Shown piece by piece: positions 35,730 through 46,527 of a stretch of 64,000 nt of DNA (position 1 is its first letter; each line of letters opens with the position of its first letter). A program made the position numbers and the translations under genes. The notes beneath the pieces are model-generated. The model was not told where the DNA came from, made no database searches, and saw nothing but the letters and a program-made list of their open reading frames with translations. The stretch spans positions 76,302,501-76,366,500 of the forward strand of contig CM077593.1 in the NCBI GenBank assembly GCA_039654915.1, read 5' to 3'. The DNA is from Aquilaria yunnanensis. Taxonomy: Eukaryota > Streptophyta > Magnoliopsida > Malvales > Thymelaeaceae.

Positions 35730-36560
35730 TAAGCATCTAATAAAGCAACAAGCTTGTGTCAAGTTGCAAACTAATTCATCAACTATGGGTAATGTAAAAA
35801 AAAGATCACTTCTCAAACATTGGATGGACACCCACAATTTATTGAGGAACAATGTCTTTTTTTGGCAATCAGTGTGTGGAACATAAAAAAACCATCATTG
35901 TGACAATATAAAGGCTAGGACTTCAAGGTATTAGACGCTACATGGTAAGCCTGATGCACAATGTTTGCGCCTCACAGCCAGTTGCATTGACACCTTAATA
36001 AACCTAGGAATTATGAACTTACTTTCCCATATAAGTGAAACCACCTCCAACGTAGTGGGAGAATCTTCTATCTAAAGTAGAAAGGCCTATAAATAGTCTG
36101 TGAGAATTGTGACATTACGAATAGAGTTAGTGGAAGCAAATAAAAGCTTTAAACATACTGGAGGAGGGTAAACACATTAGGCCAACATCTCCACTACAAT
36201 AGTATGGGTGCTAAGCACCATCCACTAAAAAAATAGTTAACAACCAATTAAAGCTAGTTGGACCCCAAGTTTGTAAGCACGAGGGAAGGGACCCTACAAA
36301 CCTTGGGGCATGACTTTATGCTTCTAGCTTGTAGAATGTAGAAAATAGGGCAAGGGGAAATGATTCTAGATTCTCTCTTGTATTACTAGAACTCGAAGAA
36401 GAATGTACATATAGCTTGGGTACAAAGTCTCTTACTTTAAACATGTGATTATGTGATCACGCTGGAGAAGGTAAACTACACCTATTTACATGAGTTTTAC
36501 TTTAATCCTATTGCTGTACATACGCATGTGAGAAAATTAATTGCTCATTAGCCCTTCTTA
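35730..36560. other. Spacer, possibly containing a copia LTR
   Basis: Non-coding. It lies beyond the RNase H end of copia copy B, where that element's minus-strand 3' LTR would be expected, but I could not define LTR ends. A TATA-like CCTATAAATAG is at about 36088 on the plus strand. Confidence 0.3.
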
Positions 36561-36589
36561 AGATAGAGTGTGAAGGAACGAAACACCTA

Positions 36590-38221
36590 TGTTGCGGAGA
36601 AGTTGATGAAAATGGTCATGACTAAACGCCTTTATGAAGATATTAGTCAATTATTCTCAAGATGGAAGATACTGCATTACTAGCTCAATGGATTGAAAAC
36701 GTTCTTGAATGAAGTGACAATCTATTTTTTTGTGCTTAGTCCTTTCATAGTAGATATGGTTTGCTACGATGTGTAGAACAACTTGATTATCACAAAAGAG
36801 CTACATGGGGCATAAATGGTCAATCGTGAGGTCTTTCAACAAGGTGTGAAGCCATAGCAACCCACTAGTAGTTGCTACCATCGCTTTATTTTCAACTTCA
36901 GCAAACGAACGACTAACAATAGTTTGTTTCTTTGTTATTCATGAAATAAGCCCTTGGCATAGCAATTTGTAGCAGCTAGTTAAGGACCTTTAGGTCTCAG
37001 TGCACACCCCCCAATCTACATCATAGTAGGCACTAAGTTGGAGATCATTTTCATGTAAGAATAGTAAGCCTTGTCCCAACCCCTTAATGTATCTCAACAC
37101 TCTAATGGCTGCTTGATGTTGCTCCATGCTCAGCTCTTGCATATGTTAACTGAGAATGTTCACAACATATGAGATATCTAGCCTAGTTATGGAGACATAA
37201 AGTAATCGACCAACTAGGTGGCAATAAGGGCCCAAATTTGATAATTTATTCTTGGACGGATGTGTCAACTGGTGTTGTTGAGCCATAGGTTCTCAACTAG
37301 GCTTTGCTTCTATCAAACCTACATCTGACAAAATGTCTAGAACATATTTTCATTGACTAATAAATATCCCTTTTGGACCACATGCTACTTCCAATCTAAG
37401 AAAATATTTTAGTGCCCCAAAGTTTTTAAGGTGAAAGTGTTGATGTAGGAACCTCTTTAATGCATGGCATTACTGATCATTGTTCCCTACCAACACCATA
37501 TCATCAACATAAACAAGTAGTGCTAGGAAGGAGTTACCTCTCTTGCGAGCAAACAAGGAGGAATCTGCTTGTGATTGGATGAAGCCATACTCATTCAATG
37601 CTGATGAGAGTTTTGCAAACCATTCTCTCGAGGCTTATTTAAAGCCATAAAGTGACTTCTATAACTTACAAACTCTAGTGTCACCGTGTTGTAAGTGTCC
37701 TAGTGATGCTGCCATATAGATATCTTCATAGAGATCACTGTGTTGGAAAGTATTATGGACGTCTAGTTGACATAGTCCCAAACCCTTGGCTACAACTACT
37801 ACAAGGAGGCATCTCACTGTGTTAAGCTTTGCTACAGGAGTGAAGGTCTCATGATAGTCTAGTCCTTCAACTTGTATAAAGCCTTGTATCTTTCAATTGA
37901 GCCATCCGAGTGATATTTGATTTTGCATACCCATTTATAACCCACAAGTCTTTTTCTCTTTAGTAATGGTATAATGTCCCATGTTTGATTTGTCTTGAAA
38001 GCATCAATCTCTACTTGCATTGCCTCTTGCCAACACCATTCCTTTTGGGCTGCCGAGTAAGACTTAGGTTCCAAGCTAGTCAAAATTGCTGCAAGAAAAT
38101 GACAATGGTGTAAGGAAAAAGGTTCATTGGTAAGGATGATAGTGAAAGAGTAGGGAGTACCTGAGGAAGCCCTGTTGGAGTGTAATGAGTGGCCAGGAAG
38201 GCTGTAATCATATTCTGTCAA
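36590..38221 (-). pseudogene. copia reverse transcriptase/RNase H, broken
   Basis: The start (37859-38221) reads EPKSYSAAQKEWCWQEAMQV, then EIDAFKTNQTWDIIPL, YKWVCKIKYHSDGSIERYKA, the well-conserved beginning of copia RT. The catalytic box YVDDM is intact on the minus strand at 37496-37510. Toward 36600-36760, RNase H C-terminal features of the kind TKHIEIDCHF can be made out in broken frames. Multiple stops make it non-functional. Confidence 0.8.
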
Positions 38222-38429
38222 GTACTTGGGTAGTTGTCTAGCTTGGGTACTTCATTTCTATACAACTTCTTACTGCACCAAGTTTTCATCTTCTTCAGGC
38301 AATGGTTCATAGTCTTGGGTGGTAGGTATGTCATTTACTAGGGTAGGTTCATTAGGTTCAGGTATGGGTATTAATGGTTTGACTAAGGTAGTGGAAGGTT
38401 GAAGGTTCGGATTGCTAATTTTGGTTTAA

Positions 38430-40080
38430 GGATCATGTGGTTCAAGCTTGAAGGGGAACATGGTTTTATAGAATACCACATCTCTGGTGATGAAGCATTT
38501 CTGTGTTTCCAACTCAAAAACTCGATACCCTTTTAATTGCTAGGATAACCAATAAAGATGCATGAGCATGACCTTTGGTGGACAAAGTCTTTTAGATGTA
38601 GTGGGTTTATGGCATAACACAAGGATCCCAAGACTTATAGGTGATCATAGTCTGGTTTTTTCCTAAACAACATTTCATGTGGTGTATTATTTTTTAGGGC
38701 CAGACTAGGCAATTGGTTGATGATATGGGTAGCAGCCAGTACAAAGTCTCCCAAAAACTTATTTGGGTAAGTTGGCTTGGAACTTCAGGTCTCATGCAAC
38801 ATTCAAAATGTCTCTATGTCGCCTTTCAACTATGCTTTTTTTTTTTTTGTGGCAACCCAAAGCATGTTGTTTGGTTTAAAATCCCCTTTGACTTGTAAAA
38901 AATTCCCATGGCTTCTTTCATTATTTCTGGGGCATCATCACTTCTTACAATCTTGACACTCTGCCCAAATTACATTGATATAATGTTGTAGAATATTTTG
39001 AAAAGATTTGCTGCCTCACTTCTTCGTTTCACTAGAAAAGTCCAAATGGTTCATGCACAGACATCAACTAAGGTGAGGAAGTAATGAGCTCCACTTGTTG
39101 TTGCAGTTAGATATGGTCCCCATATATCCATGTGTATAAATTCAAAAATAATAATGCTTCTTTTATTGCTCAATGGCAATGGTGATATGGAGAGTTTCAC
39201 CAATGGGCAAATGTGACACTCCTTACAAACATTAATGGACTCAACTAAAGAAAAATAAGGAATTGCTCCAGGCGTGCACTAGATGGATGCCTAAGTCTCT
39301 AGTGCCACAAACTTGCTGATGTATTGATAACAATCATGGATTATGGTCCTTCTGATCTTCCATTCTTAAAAGATACAGCTATCCTACCTCTTCACCCACT
39401 CCAATCAACTTCCTCAAGGTTTGGTCTTGTAACACACAAAATTCAAGGAAAAAATTGCAACACAATTCTGTTACTTAGTGAGCTCACTGATGAAGAAAAG
39501 GTTGCATTTAAAATAAGGCATAAAAAACACATTCTTTAAACTGAAATCATGGCTCAAGGAGCACAAGCCAATTTTGGCTAGACTTTCAATTGACCCATTA
39601 GGTAGTCAAATTATTTATTTAGAAACGGTTTTGGGTTCTTTTAGGAAGGCTTCATATGCAGTTATGTGATCATTGGTTCCAGTATCTAGGATCCAACTTT
39701 TATCTAGGCTAGGTTTTAAGGTGGAAATGTTACTAGTAAAGTTGATTGTACTTGTTCCTTTGTCCTTCCTCAGCACCTCCAACAATTGTTGATATTGCTC
39801 TGTGGACAAACTAGCAACAACTGATGCTTCTTGGTTCTAAGCTGGGCCCTTTCTCTCACAATGATTTGCACTACTCCCTTGCTTGTTTGGTTTTGTTCGC
39901 CTGGGCTACTAGTCTTCCGAATATCCGATTATCTCCCAACAATCTTCCTTTATGTGCTGAATGCGTTTGCAATGGTCACATCTTGGCCTGGATTAATTTC
40001 CTCCTTTGTTGTTTGTTATAGTTTTTGGCTGTCATCTAACCGCAAAGGCTCCTGCTGACTCGACCTCCTAACTTTTGTGC
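38430..40080 (-). pseudogene. copia gag/protease/integrase, copy B
   Basis: Protease (39615-39809) reads SWILDTGTNDHITAYEAF, with the catalytic D-T-G present. GAG-pre-integrase and integrase are readable between 38700 and 39330 but broken. The post-integrase block near 38470-38540 matches that of copy A. Confidence 0.75.
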
Positions 40081-41565
40081 AAGACTTAGCTACTTTTCTT
40101 CCTTAAACAAATTTAATTTAACTTACATACATTCAATTTGTTGAAATTTCCATTTCAACAAATTTGATAAAATTTAATTTTCCATTTATACCTTAAACAA
40201 TTCCGGCAGGGAGTAACCATAGCTTATTCAAAAATGAAAATCTAATACATACTTTTATCAATTATCTTAATGGTCTAAAAAAATTTCAAAAGCATCTCAC
40301 TTTAGTTCCCTGAAATGCACCATTTCTTTGATACAAAAATTTCAAATCCGGCTTTTGAGGAATAAGGTTTTATAAAGCTAAAATTTTTTCACCATTAAGA
40401 TAAGTCACAAATAGCAAAGTACGGTTTAGATTCTTTTTTTTTTTCATTTTTTTTAACTTTCCAACTTGCACAATCAATAATTTCCAAACAGAGACATTAT
40501 GCATATACAATACTTGCAAATCCTTGTAGTTACCTTATATACATATTAGTTTATATCAAATAAAAAATCATTGATAGACACTCTATAGTTTAAATATATG
40601 CATACATACATAAACTAACCTATCTCAAAATAAGATAATTATTATTTAATAAAAACAAAAAACTTGAATAAAATTTGCATCTATAGTCAAATGATATATC
40701 TTTTAAAGAAAGAAAGCTAAAGCAAAATAGTAGAAACTAGTGATTGTGGACGGGATAGATGCAGGATGGAAAGGGAAGTTTGTGCAGCTAGATATTGGGA
40801 GAATGAGGAAAAAGGAGAAGCATGGTGTGGTTTTTTGTTGTTAGGGGCACATAAAAGCAACTAACCACAAGCTAGTGATCGGAAACTGACAAAACTCAAA
40901 ACTTTCAAAAATTAAAGTGACCGCTTATGTGGCGACTGAAGTTTTTTAGTCCCCATCAATTACTTTTTTAGTGAGCCCCACAATGAGCGATAGAAGGGCG
41001 ATAAATTCTCCTTTATGACATAAATTCATTTTTTCATCTCTGTCACTTTTCAAAATTTCTTTTCTAGTGAATGTCAGTATAAAAGTAATTTAACTATCAT
41101 TAGGAGAAAAAAAAATAGGATAAGACATTTTTTTTTGTTTTATGCATATTTTGATTGCATGAGGGCCGCCTGAATGTAAAAAAGTAAAAAGTTTGGAATT
41201 ATTACAAAGAGAAGCTGTTATTAAATTAGCTATTTCTTTCTGGTTGTGATTGCAAAGTTTTATTGTGTAAGAGTTTAAAATTAACAAGGAAAAGTATTTG
41301 AGGATTGTCAAGAGGATAAGTTATATGTTTTTCTAGAATTTTAAGGCTAATTTGTTTTCAATTGGACTTATTGCATTATTATACATTGTTTTTGTGTAAA
41401 ATAATTATTTATCCAAATTATTAATTAGTAAAGATTTTTCCTTTAAGAAGCCCAAAATGCAAAATATTTAAAATTACTTTATAAACTTCTTAAAGTGTAA
41501 CACTTCAAGTGATCATTAATTTAAATAATTAATTATTTTATATAAAAATAACCTACAATTATATA

Positions 41566-41782
41566 CTCCCTTCATTGTATATTCTTTGAAACATTTGACT
41601 TTTTTTAAAAGTTTGACTTAAATTCATTTATATTATTACTTATTAGAAAAACTTTAAAAAAATACATTCAGAAATAATCTTTATTTTTTATTTACATATA
41701 AATTTTTTTTACTTATATAATAAAATATTAAAAAATAAAAAATTATAGATTAATTGTTAAAAGGTGAATGTTACGAAGAATT
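41566..41782. mobile_element. Stowaway MITE remnant, copy B
   Basis: Left end CTCCCTTCATTG after TA, right terminal repeat lost (ends TTACGAAGAATTT). It is the longer counterpart of 33493-33660 in copy A and retains about 50 internal bases deleted there. Confidence 0.6.
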
Positions 41783-42010
41783 TAAATTCACGCGGTTGCA
41801 TGCTTCTGCTTCTACCCCTTCACGTGATTGCTTCGCTTTGAAATTATTTGTTTCCCCTTTTAAGGTGTTATCAATCATGAATAGTGAAGGACGAAAATTT
41901 TTGTTGTGGACTTAGACATTTGAAGTCAACATTCTCAGAATTACATGAAGTCTGATTTGGGTTGGCGAAGAATTTTACAAGGGCCTCTTTTACGCGTAGA
42001 AATTTTTGTT

Positions 42011-42017
42011 TATATAG
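42011..42017 (+). promoter_or_regulatory. TATA box of the peptide gene
   Basis: TATATAG lies 49 bases before the ATG at 42060, a spacing that allows a short leader (start near 42043). The leader ends AATAGAAAAAG before ATG, an A-rich plant-type start context. Confidence 0.5.
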
Positions 42018-42059
42018 CTACATAGCCTGAGGATGGCTATACACAAACAATAGAAAAAG

Positions 42060-42709
42060 ATGAGTTCCAAGCCTTTCACCGCCTGCTTTGTCCTCTTCGT
42101 TATGATTATTTTCGTTGCCGCAGAAGCAATTTTGGCTCGACAGCTACTGTTTGGTAATATTATACGCATCACTTTTCTTTTTAATATTTTCTGTTAAAGA
42201 TAAAGATGTTATCGGCTTATAGTTTTGGTAGATTTGTTTATTTGGAGGCAGATAACTATTGAATATTGCTGTAAGATGGATGTGCAAAATTGACGAGCGA
42301 ATCAATCAATAGTTAGTTGGTATTTCATTTTGTGGCGGCTGACTGACAACTGAAACTTATATGGTTAAAACTTAGTCACGGTATCCTAATGACCGATTAG
42401 TTATTAAATGGGTGACGATCAAGTTCAACCACTAAATACCTTTTTAGTGACCGCTTTGTGATTGGTTTCTAAACAAAATACTAGTGATCAAAATTTTGTT
42501 GCTCTTTTGGTCAATTTCTTTCATTTTTTTTTTTTTGTAGTGTATGATGAAAGAATATAAAAACCCGTGGCATCTTCTCTGAAAAAAAAAATTATTTTTT
42601 ATTTGATTTGATTTCAATTTTTTTTGTAGCCCCCGAAATAGCGGGACCAGTTAAAGGAAGTGATCCAGGGCGCCCAGGAGGCAGGGTGGATCCAGGAATC
42701 GGCAGTTGA
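42060..42709 (+). CDS. Putative small secreted peptide precursor, 57 aa, two exons
   Basis: Exon 1 (42060-42153) begins MSSKPFTACFVLFVMIIFVA and continues AEAILARQLLF. The hydrophobic stretch and A-E-A at residues 21-23 make a good signal peptide with cleavage after residue 23. The intron (42154-42629) has a GT donor (GTAATA) and a strong T-run plus GTAG acceptor. Exon 2 (42630-42709) closes in frame and ends SDPGRPGGRVDPGIGS before TGA. The mature part would be 34 residues, without Cys, rich in Gly and Pro, with two DPG motifs. The PGIG-x end recalls CEP-type signalling peptides (family end SPG[VI]GH), but only about 5 of 15 positions agree, so this is a hint. A TATA box lies 49 bases upstream. 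I do not recognise a named family. The intron carries a CACTA end. The corresponding place in copy A of the duplication lacks the gene. Confidence 0.5.
42370..42542. mobile_element. CACTA-type end inside the peptide gene intron
   Basis: A T-run followed by GTAGTG ends at 42542, like the right end of a CACTA element. Inside are repeated GACC and GTGAC words (ATGACCGATTAGT, TAGTGACCGCTTTGTGA), typical subterminal repeats. No left terminus is found, so it is a remnant. Confidence 0.4.
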
Positions 42710-42780
42710 CTTGAGGTACACAATTTCTGGCTCTAGTCATTTTTCAATTTTTTTCAGCACAATATATTTTTAAAAGATAA

Positions 42781-43363
42781 GTAAATTGTGTAAATAGCCT
42801 CTAATCTTTAATTGTCATTTTATTTAGTCCCTAATATATTGAATATCCTGTTTTGGCCCTAAACCTATTAAAATTGTTTAGTTTTGGTCCCTCACTGTAT
42901 GAAATTCAATAACTCGATATAGCTATTTGACATAAACTTTTAAAATTTTGATTTAATATTTAGCAAATATCTCAAAGAAAATTTAAATAGTATAATATTT
43001 TTTTTATAGTAAATAGATAATTTAAATTAATAGTTTTTTCTACATGAATAAAATAAGTTCATTTTACAAAAAGAAAAAAAGCACGATTTGAAGTTTCTAT
43101 TAACTATAAAAAATTATTATATAGATTAAATTTATTGTAAAACAGTTACTAAATAATTTAAATTATGATCTAAAAACTTTTTATCAAACAAATATTTTAA
43201 GTTAACATATTTCATTCAATGGGAACCAAAATGAAATGTGTTTAATAGATTTAGGACCAAAAAGAAACTTTTTAATAGGTTTAGGACCAAAACAAAACAT
43301 TCAATAGGTTAGGGACTCAAGAAAAACAATAGTTAAAGATTAGGGATCATTTTTGCAGTTTAC
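42781..43363. mobile_element. MITE with long terminal inverted repeats (583 bp)
   Basis: The left end GTAAATTGTGTAAATAG and, as complement, the right end GTAAACTGCAAAAATGA are both followed by (C/T)CTCTAATCTTTAA-like or CCCTAATCTTTAA sequence. Inverted similarity then continues through TAGTCCCTAA, TTTTGG(C/T)CCTAAACCTATT for more than 100 bases per arm. The centre is AT-rich and non-coding. It begins 71 bases after the stop codon of the peptide gene. Target duplication not resolved. Confidence 0.65.
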
Positions 43364-44930
43364 TCTTTAAAACGTTATGTCTAGCTTTTCAAGTGAAAAT
43401 AATTTAAAATTAACCAAGGACAAGTAAGGGTGGTTTTGTGGGCCAATGAAACTGCTAGTATTATATCCATTTTATAATGTTGGCCATTCCTTTTTGCTTT
43501 TTCAAATGACTTGTTTCTTTTGTTTTTTTTTTATGATATATAAATATACAAATTTTTTATGCAAACACTAAATAGAATCTTTTAGCCCATAAATATTATT
43601 TCTCTAGATAAATTAAAAAAAATAACATGAGAAAAGCTTGGACAACCTCAATTTAAGAAAAAAAAGTCAAATATTATGGGATACATGGTGTGAATAAGTA
43701 ACTTTATTTTTTTTTACGCTCTTCGCTTTATTGTTTACAACATGCATTGTGGAAAAAAAATATGTTTTATTGTTCCTATTAAAAACAAATCCAAAACATA
43801 TGCTCAAACATGTAGACAAGACACTTATTCTCCAAATCTAGACACTCAACATATCATACTAGATATTTAACTACCATAATTAGGCATTTGGTTACTACAA
43901 TTGGAAACTTGAACGCATACAAACCTACAACATATACTCAATCATTTACACAAGACACTCCATTACAAAAATTAGACACTTAATCTATTATATTATGCAA
44001 TCGACTATTATATGATCAGATACTTAACATGATGCAAACCAAAAATATATGCTATGTGATGTATATAAGACACTCCCTCACTATATATAGATACTCAAAT
44101 ACATTAAAAAATGACAAATTGAGAATCGTATCACATTAAAGATGGTACAAGAATAGCTAACTTATTTAGATTCCTAAAATATAGGAGTTCATAAAAATAG
44201 TACTCTATTTTCCACATAAATATCTTAAAAATAGCATGATTATATCTTAAAAATAGCATGATTATATCTTAATTGCATGTAAGATTTGAAAGAAAAAAAA
44301 AGGCCTCATCCACACCAATAGAAAATGACATTCAAATACTCTATTCTTATAAGAAGCCACTCTGAATGCGGTGTCAAACAGTTTGAAGTTGACACTAGCT
44401 GTCAACTTAGTGCCAAAGACATTCTCAACCCAACATAGGAAACCTTCCACCTACAGATGTTAACGTCCAATACCCTAGCAGACATCCACCATACTATCTC
44501 AACATAGCTGCATCTTATTATTAAATTTTATCTTGTGTGGACAGTTCCTTTCAAATGTTCAACTCCTCTTAATAGAAGCTGATTTCTTTTAATTTATTTG
44601 TGCAGAAGTGCTTCAAGAATCAATTAGTTGGTTGTTACTTCAAGCTGGAGGAAGCTAGTCTATGTTTATATGACCATCTTGGTCTCTTTAAAATAAAATT
44701 TGAATGAATAAATATGGAAAAAATAATTTATATTTTGTTTAACTATTCATAATATGGAAAATAAATTCTTTGCTAAATGTACATACTTAGCACTACAACA
44801 ATTAAATCATTCATGAACTTAATTAATGACATGTGAATTAACCAAAATCCTAGATACTATGGGATAAATGGAGAGATGTTTGTATCAAAATCAAAACCAA
44901 TACATTCGGATACACAATATATGGCCATAA

Positions 44931-45955
44931 TCTATAAATAGATATGAAAGCAGGTCACTTGGCCAAATTGTCTTTTCACACTATTTAAGATTTTCAAAAA
45001 TTGTAGAATACTAACACGTGTATTTCTAAATTTACCATAAGGTGACATGTGATGATTTCCCAAATTACCCTTCATAGTTAACATGTGTCAATAACCTATT
45101 TGTTCCGTCCCATTTAAACGCTTTTCATATTGTTGCCACAACTTATGCATAGCCGACACGTGTAAATAACTTATTTAAGCCATTTTGCCTTGTACATGGT
45201 TTTTTCCGGCCTACATTCCCTTGTAAAACTTCCTATATCATGGTTGTAAAACTTCCTATATCATGGTTTCATTTATAGTTACTATAGCAGTTCCCCTCCC
45301 CCCCCCCCCCCCCCCCCCAAACTATCTATGGCAAACCACCCATACCCACTAAGGCTGTTATGCTCAAATATCCATCAATTATGATGCCTAGATATTCCAA
45401 AATCATTTACATTTATGCTCTTCCAAAAACTTCCTGTCCATTCAGGCCTTCTGCAAAAAAAATTTTGAAGCAGTTTGAATTCTTGGTTTCTCACTCCCAG
45501 TAGTCACCTTCACCACCAACAGTGTATGCCAATAACCTGCACCGACAATTATGCAGTAGTTAGCTCTAGCAGTAATAGGTTCTATAATTTCAATTCTCTA
45601 TTTCTTCCAACAATAAAACACATGTAACCGACTCCTGTAATGTTCACAAAAATCCAACTTTCGAGCACACAAACTCAAGCTCAACAGGAAGGACAAGGAA
45701 ATTTTTGAAAGGTATGAATGTTTCTTTTTTTTTTTGTTAATGATACTTTTTAGCATGGCTATTTACAATGCTTCACTATACATTCATGGTAGGGGTGAGA
45801 TGGAGGGAAATACAACACAAACATTCTTAGATTCAAGACATTGCTAAACCAAAGGGTTCAACTAAAATTTTCAATAATCATTAATTACTCTATTTGTTTC
45901 TAATTGCACCTAAGAACAGTAGTAGTCTTTCTTTTAATGCTTGCATTACTTGCTT
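44931..45955. other. Spacer with poly(C) tract
   Basis: Non-coding. It contains a direct repeat of TTGTAAAACTTCCTATATCA (about 45221 and 45244) and an uninterrupted run of 21 C at 45298-45318. No gene recognised. Confidence 0.5.
45298..45318 (+). repeat. Poly(C) homopolymer, 21 C
   Basis: Uninterrupted C run, preceded by CCCCT. Length may be an assembly estimate, because such runs are hard to sequence. Confidence 0.85.
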
Positions 45956-46339
45956 GCTGTAAGTAGAGGTGGGAGGTGTGCCGGGTTGGCCCGGACCAAA
46001 CCGGGACCGCCCCACCGGTCAAACTTGCCCCGCCCCGCCCCGCAAGAAGCCCGTAATATTATGGGCCGAATATGGGCCCAATAGGAGGAGGAGGATGCAA
46101 AAAAGACCTGCCCGGACCAGACGAACCCGCCAGCCCGGACCGCCCCGCTCCACTGACCCGCGCGCAACGGCTCCCTGTATAACGTAAACCTGCGAATTTT
46201 TTTTTAAAAAAAGGGCTAATTACACAGCAGGCCCTCCAACGGTTTTCTGCTCCATTTGAACCCCCAAAATTTCATTTTTTCTCCTCCCAACAACTAAATT
46301 TCAAGGACTTTTTGGTCAAACTAATTTTTCCCCTCCCCC

Positions 46340-46347
46340 TATAAATA
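46340..46347 (+). promoter_or_regulatory. TATA box of the hAT transposase
   Basis: TATAAATA, 188 bases before the ATG, followed by a pyrimidine-rich leader (CACTCAATCC and CTTTTCTTCATC) typical of plant 5' ends. Confidence 0.55.
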
Positions 46348-46527
46348 CCAATGCCATTTTCACTCAATCCTCACACAATCACTCAACTTCTTTTCTTCAT
46401 CTACTATATTCTCTCAACCATTCTCCTTATTTTCTTAATCTCTTCCAAATTTCTTACTAATCTCTCCCTAAAATCTTCATAATCCTCTCTTGATTTTGCA
46501 TTAATCACTACTATTAGTACGTGAGTC

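Larger units (their letters stand above)
36580..40080 (-). mobile_element. copia element, copy B (gag to RNase H)
   Basis: Minus-strand order is zinc knuckle (about 39945-39995, CDHCKRIQHIKEDC intact), protease, GAG-pre-integrase, integrase, RT and RNase H, the Ty1/copia order. Frames are broken in many places. The part from 38430 rightward is duplicated in copy A; RT and RNase H exist only here. No LTR pair could be defined. Confidence 0.8.
38430..44930. repeat. Segmental duplication, copy B
   Basis: Partner of 30178-35570. It contains an extra 1.8 kb (41930-43740) with the peptide gene, a CACTA end and a long-TIR MITE, and lacks about 440 bases present in copy A (33980-34420). Confidence 0.75.

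Noticed and set aside
45946..46187. Overlapping frames on both strands at the hAT left end
   Set aside because: They come from the GC-rich subterminal repeats.
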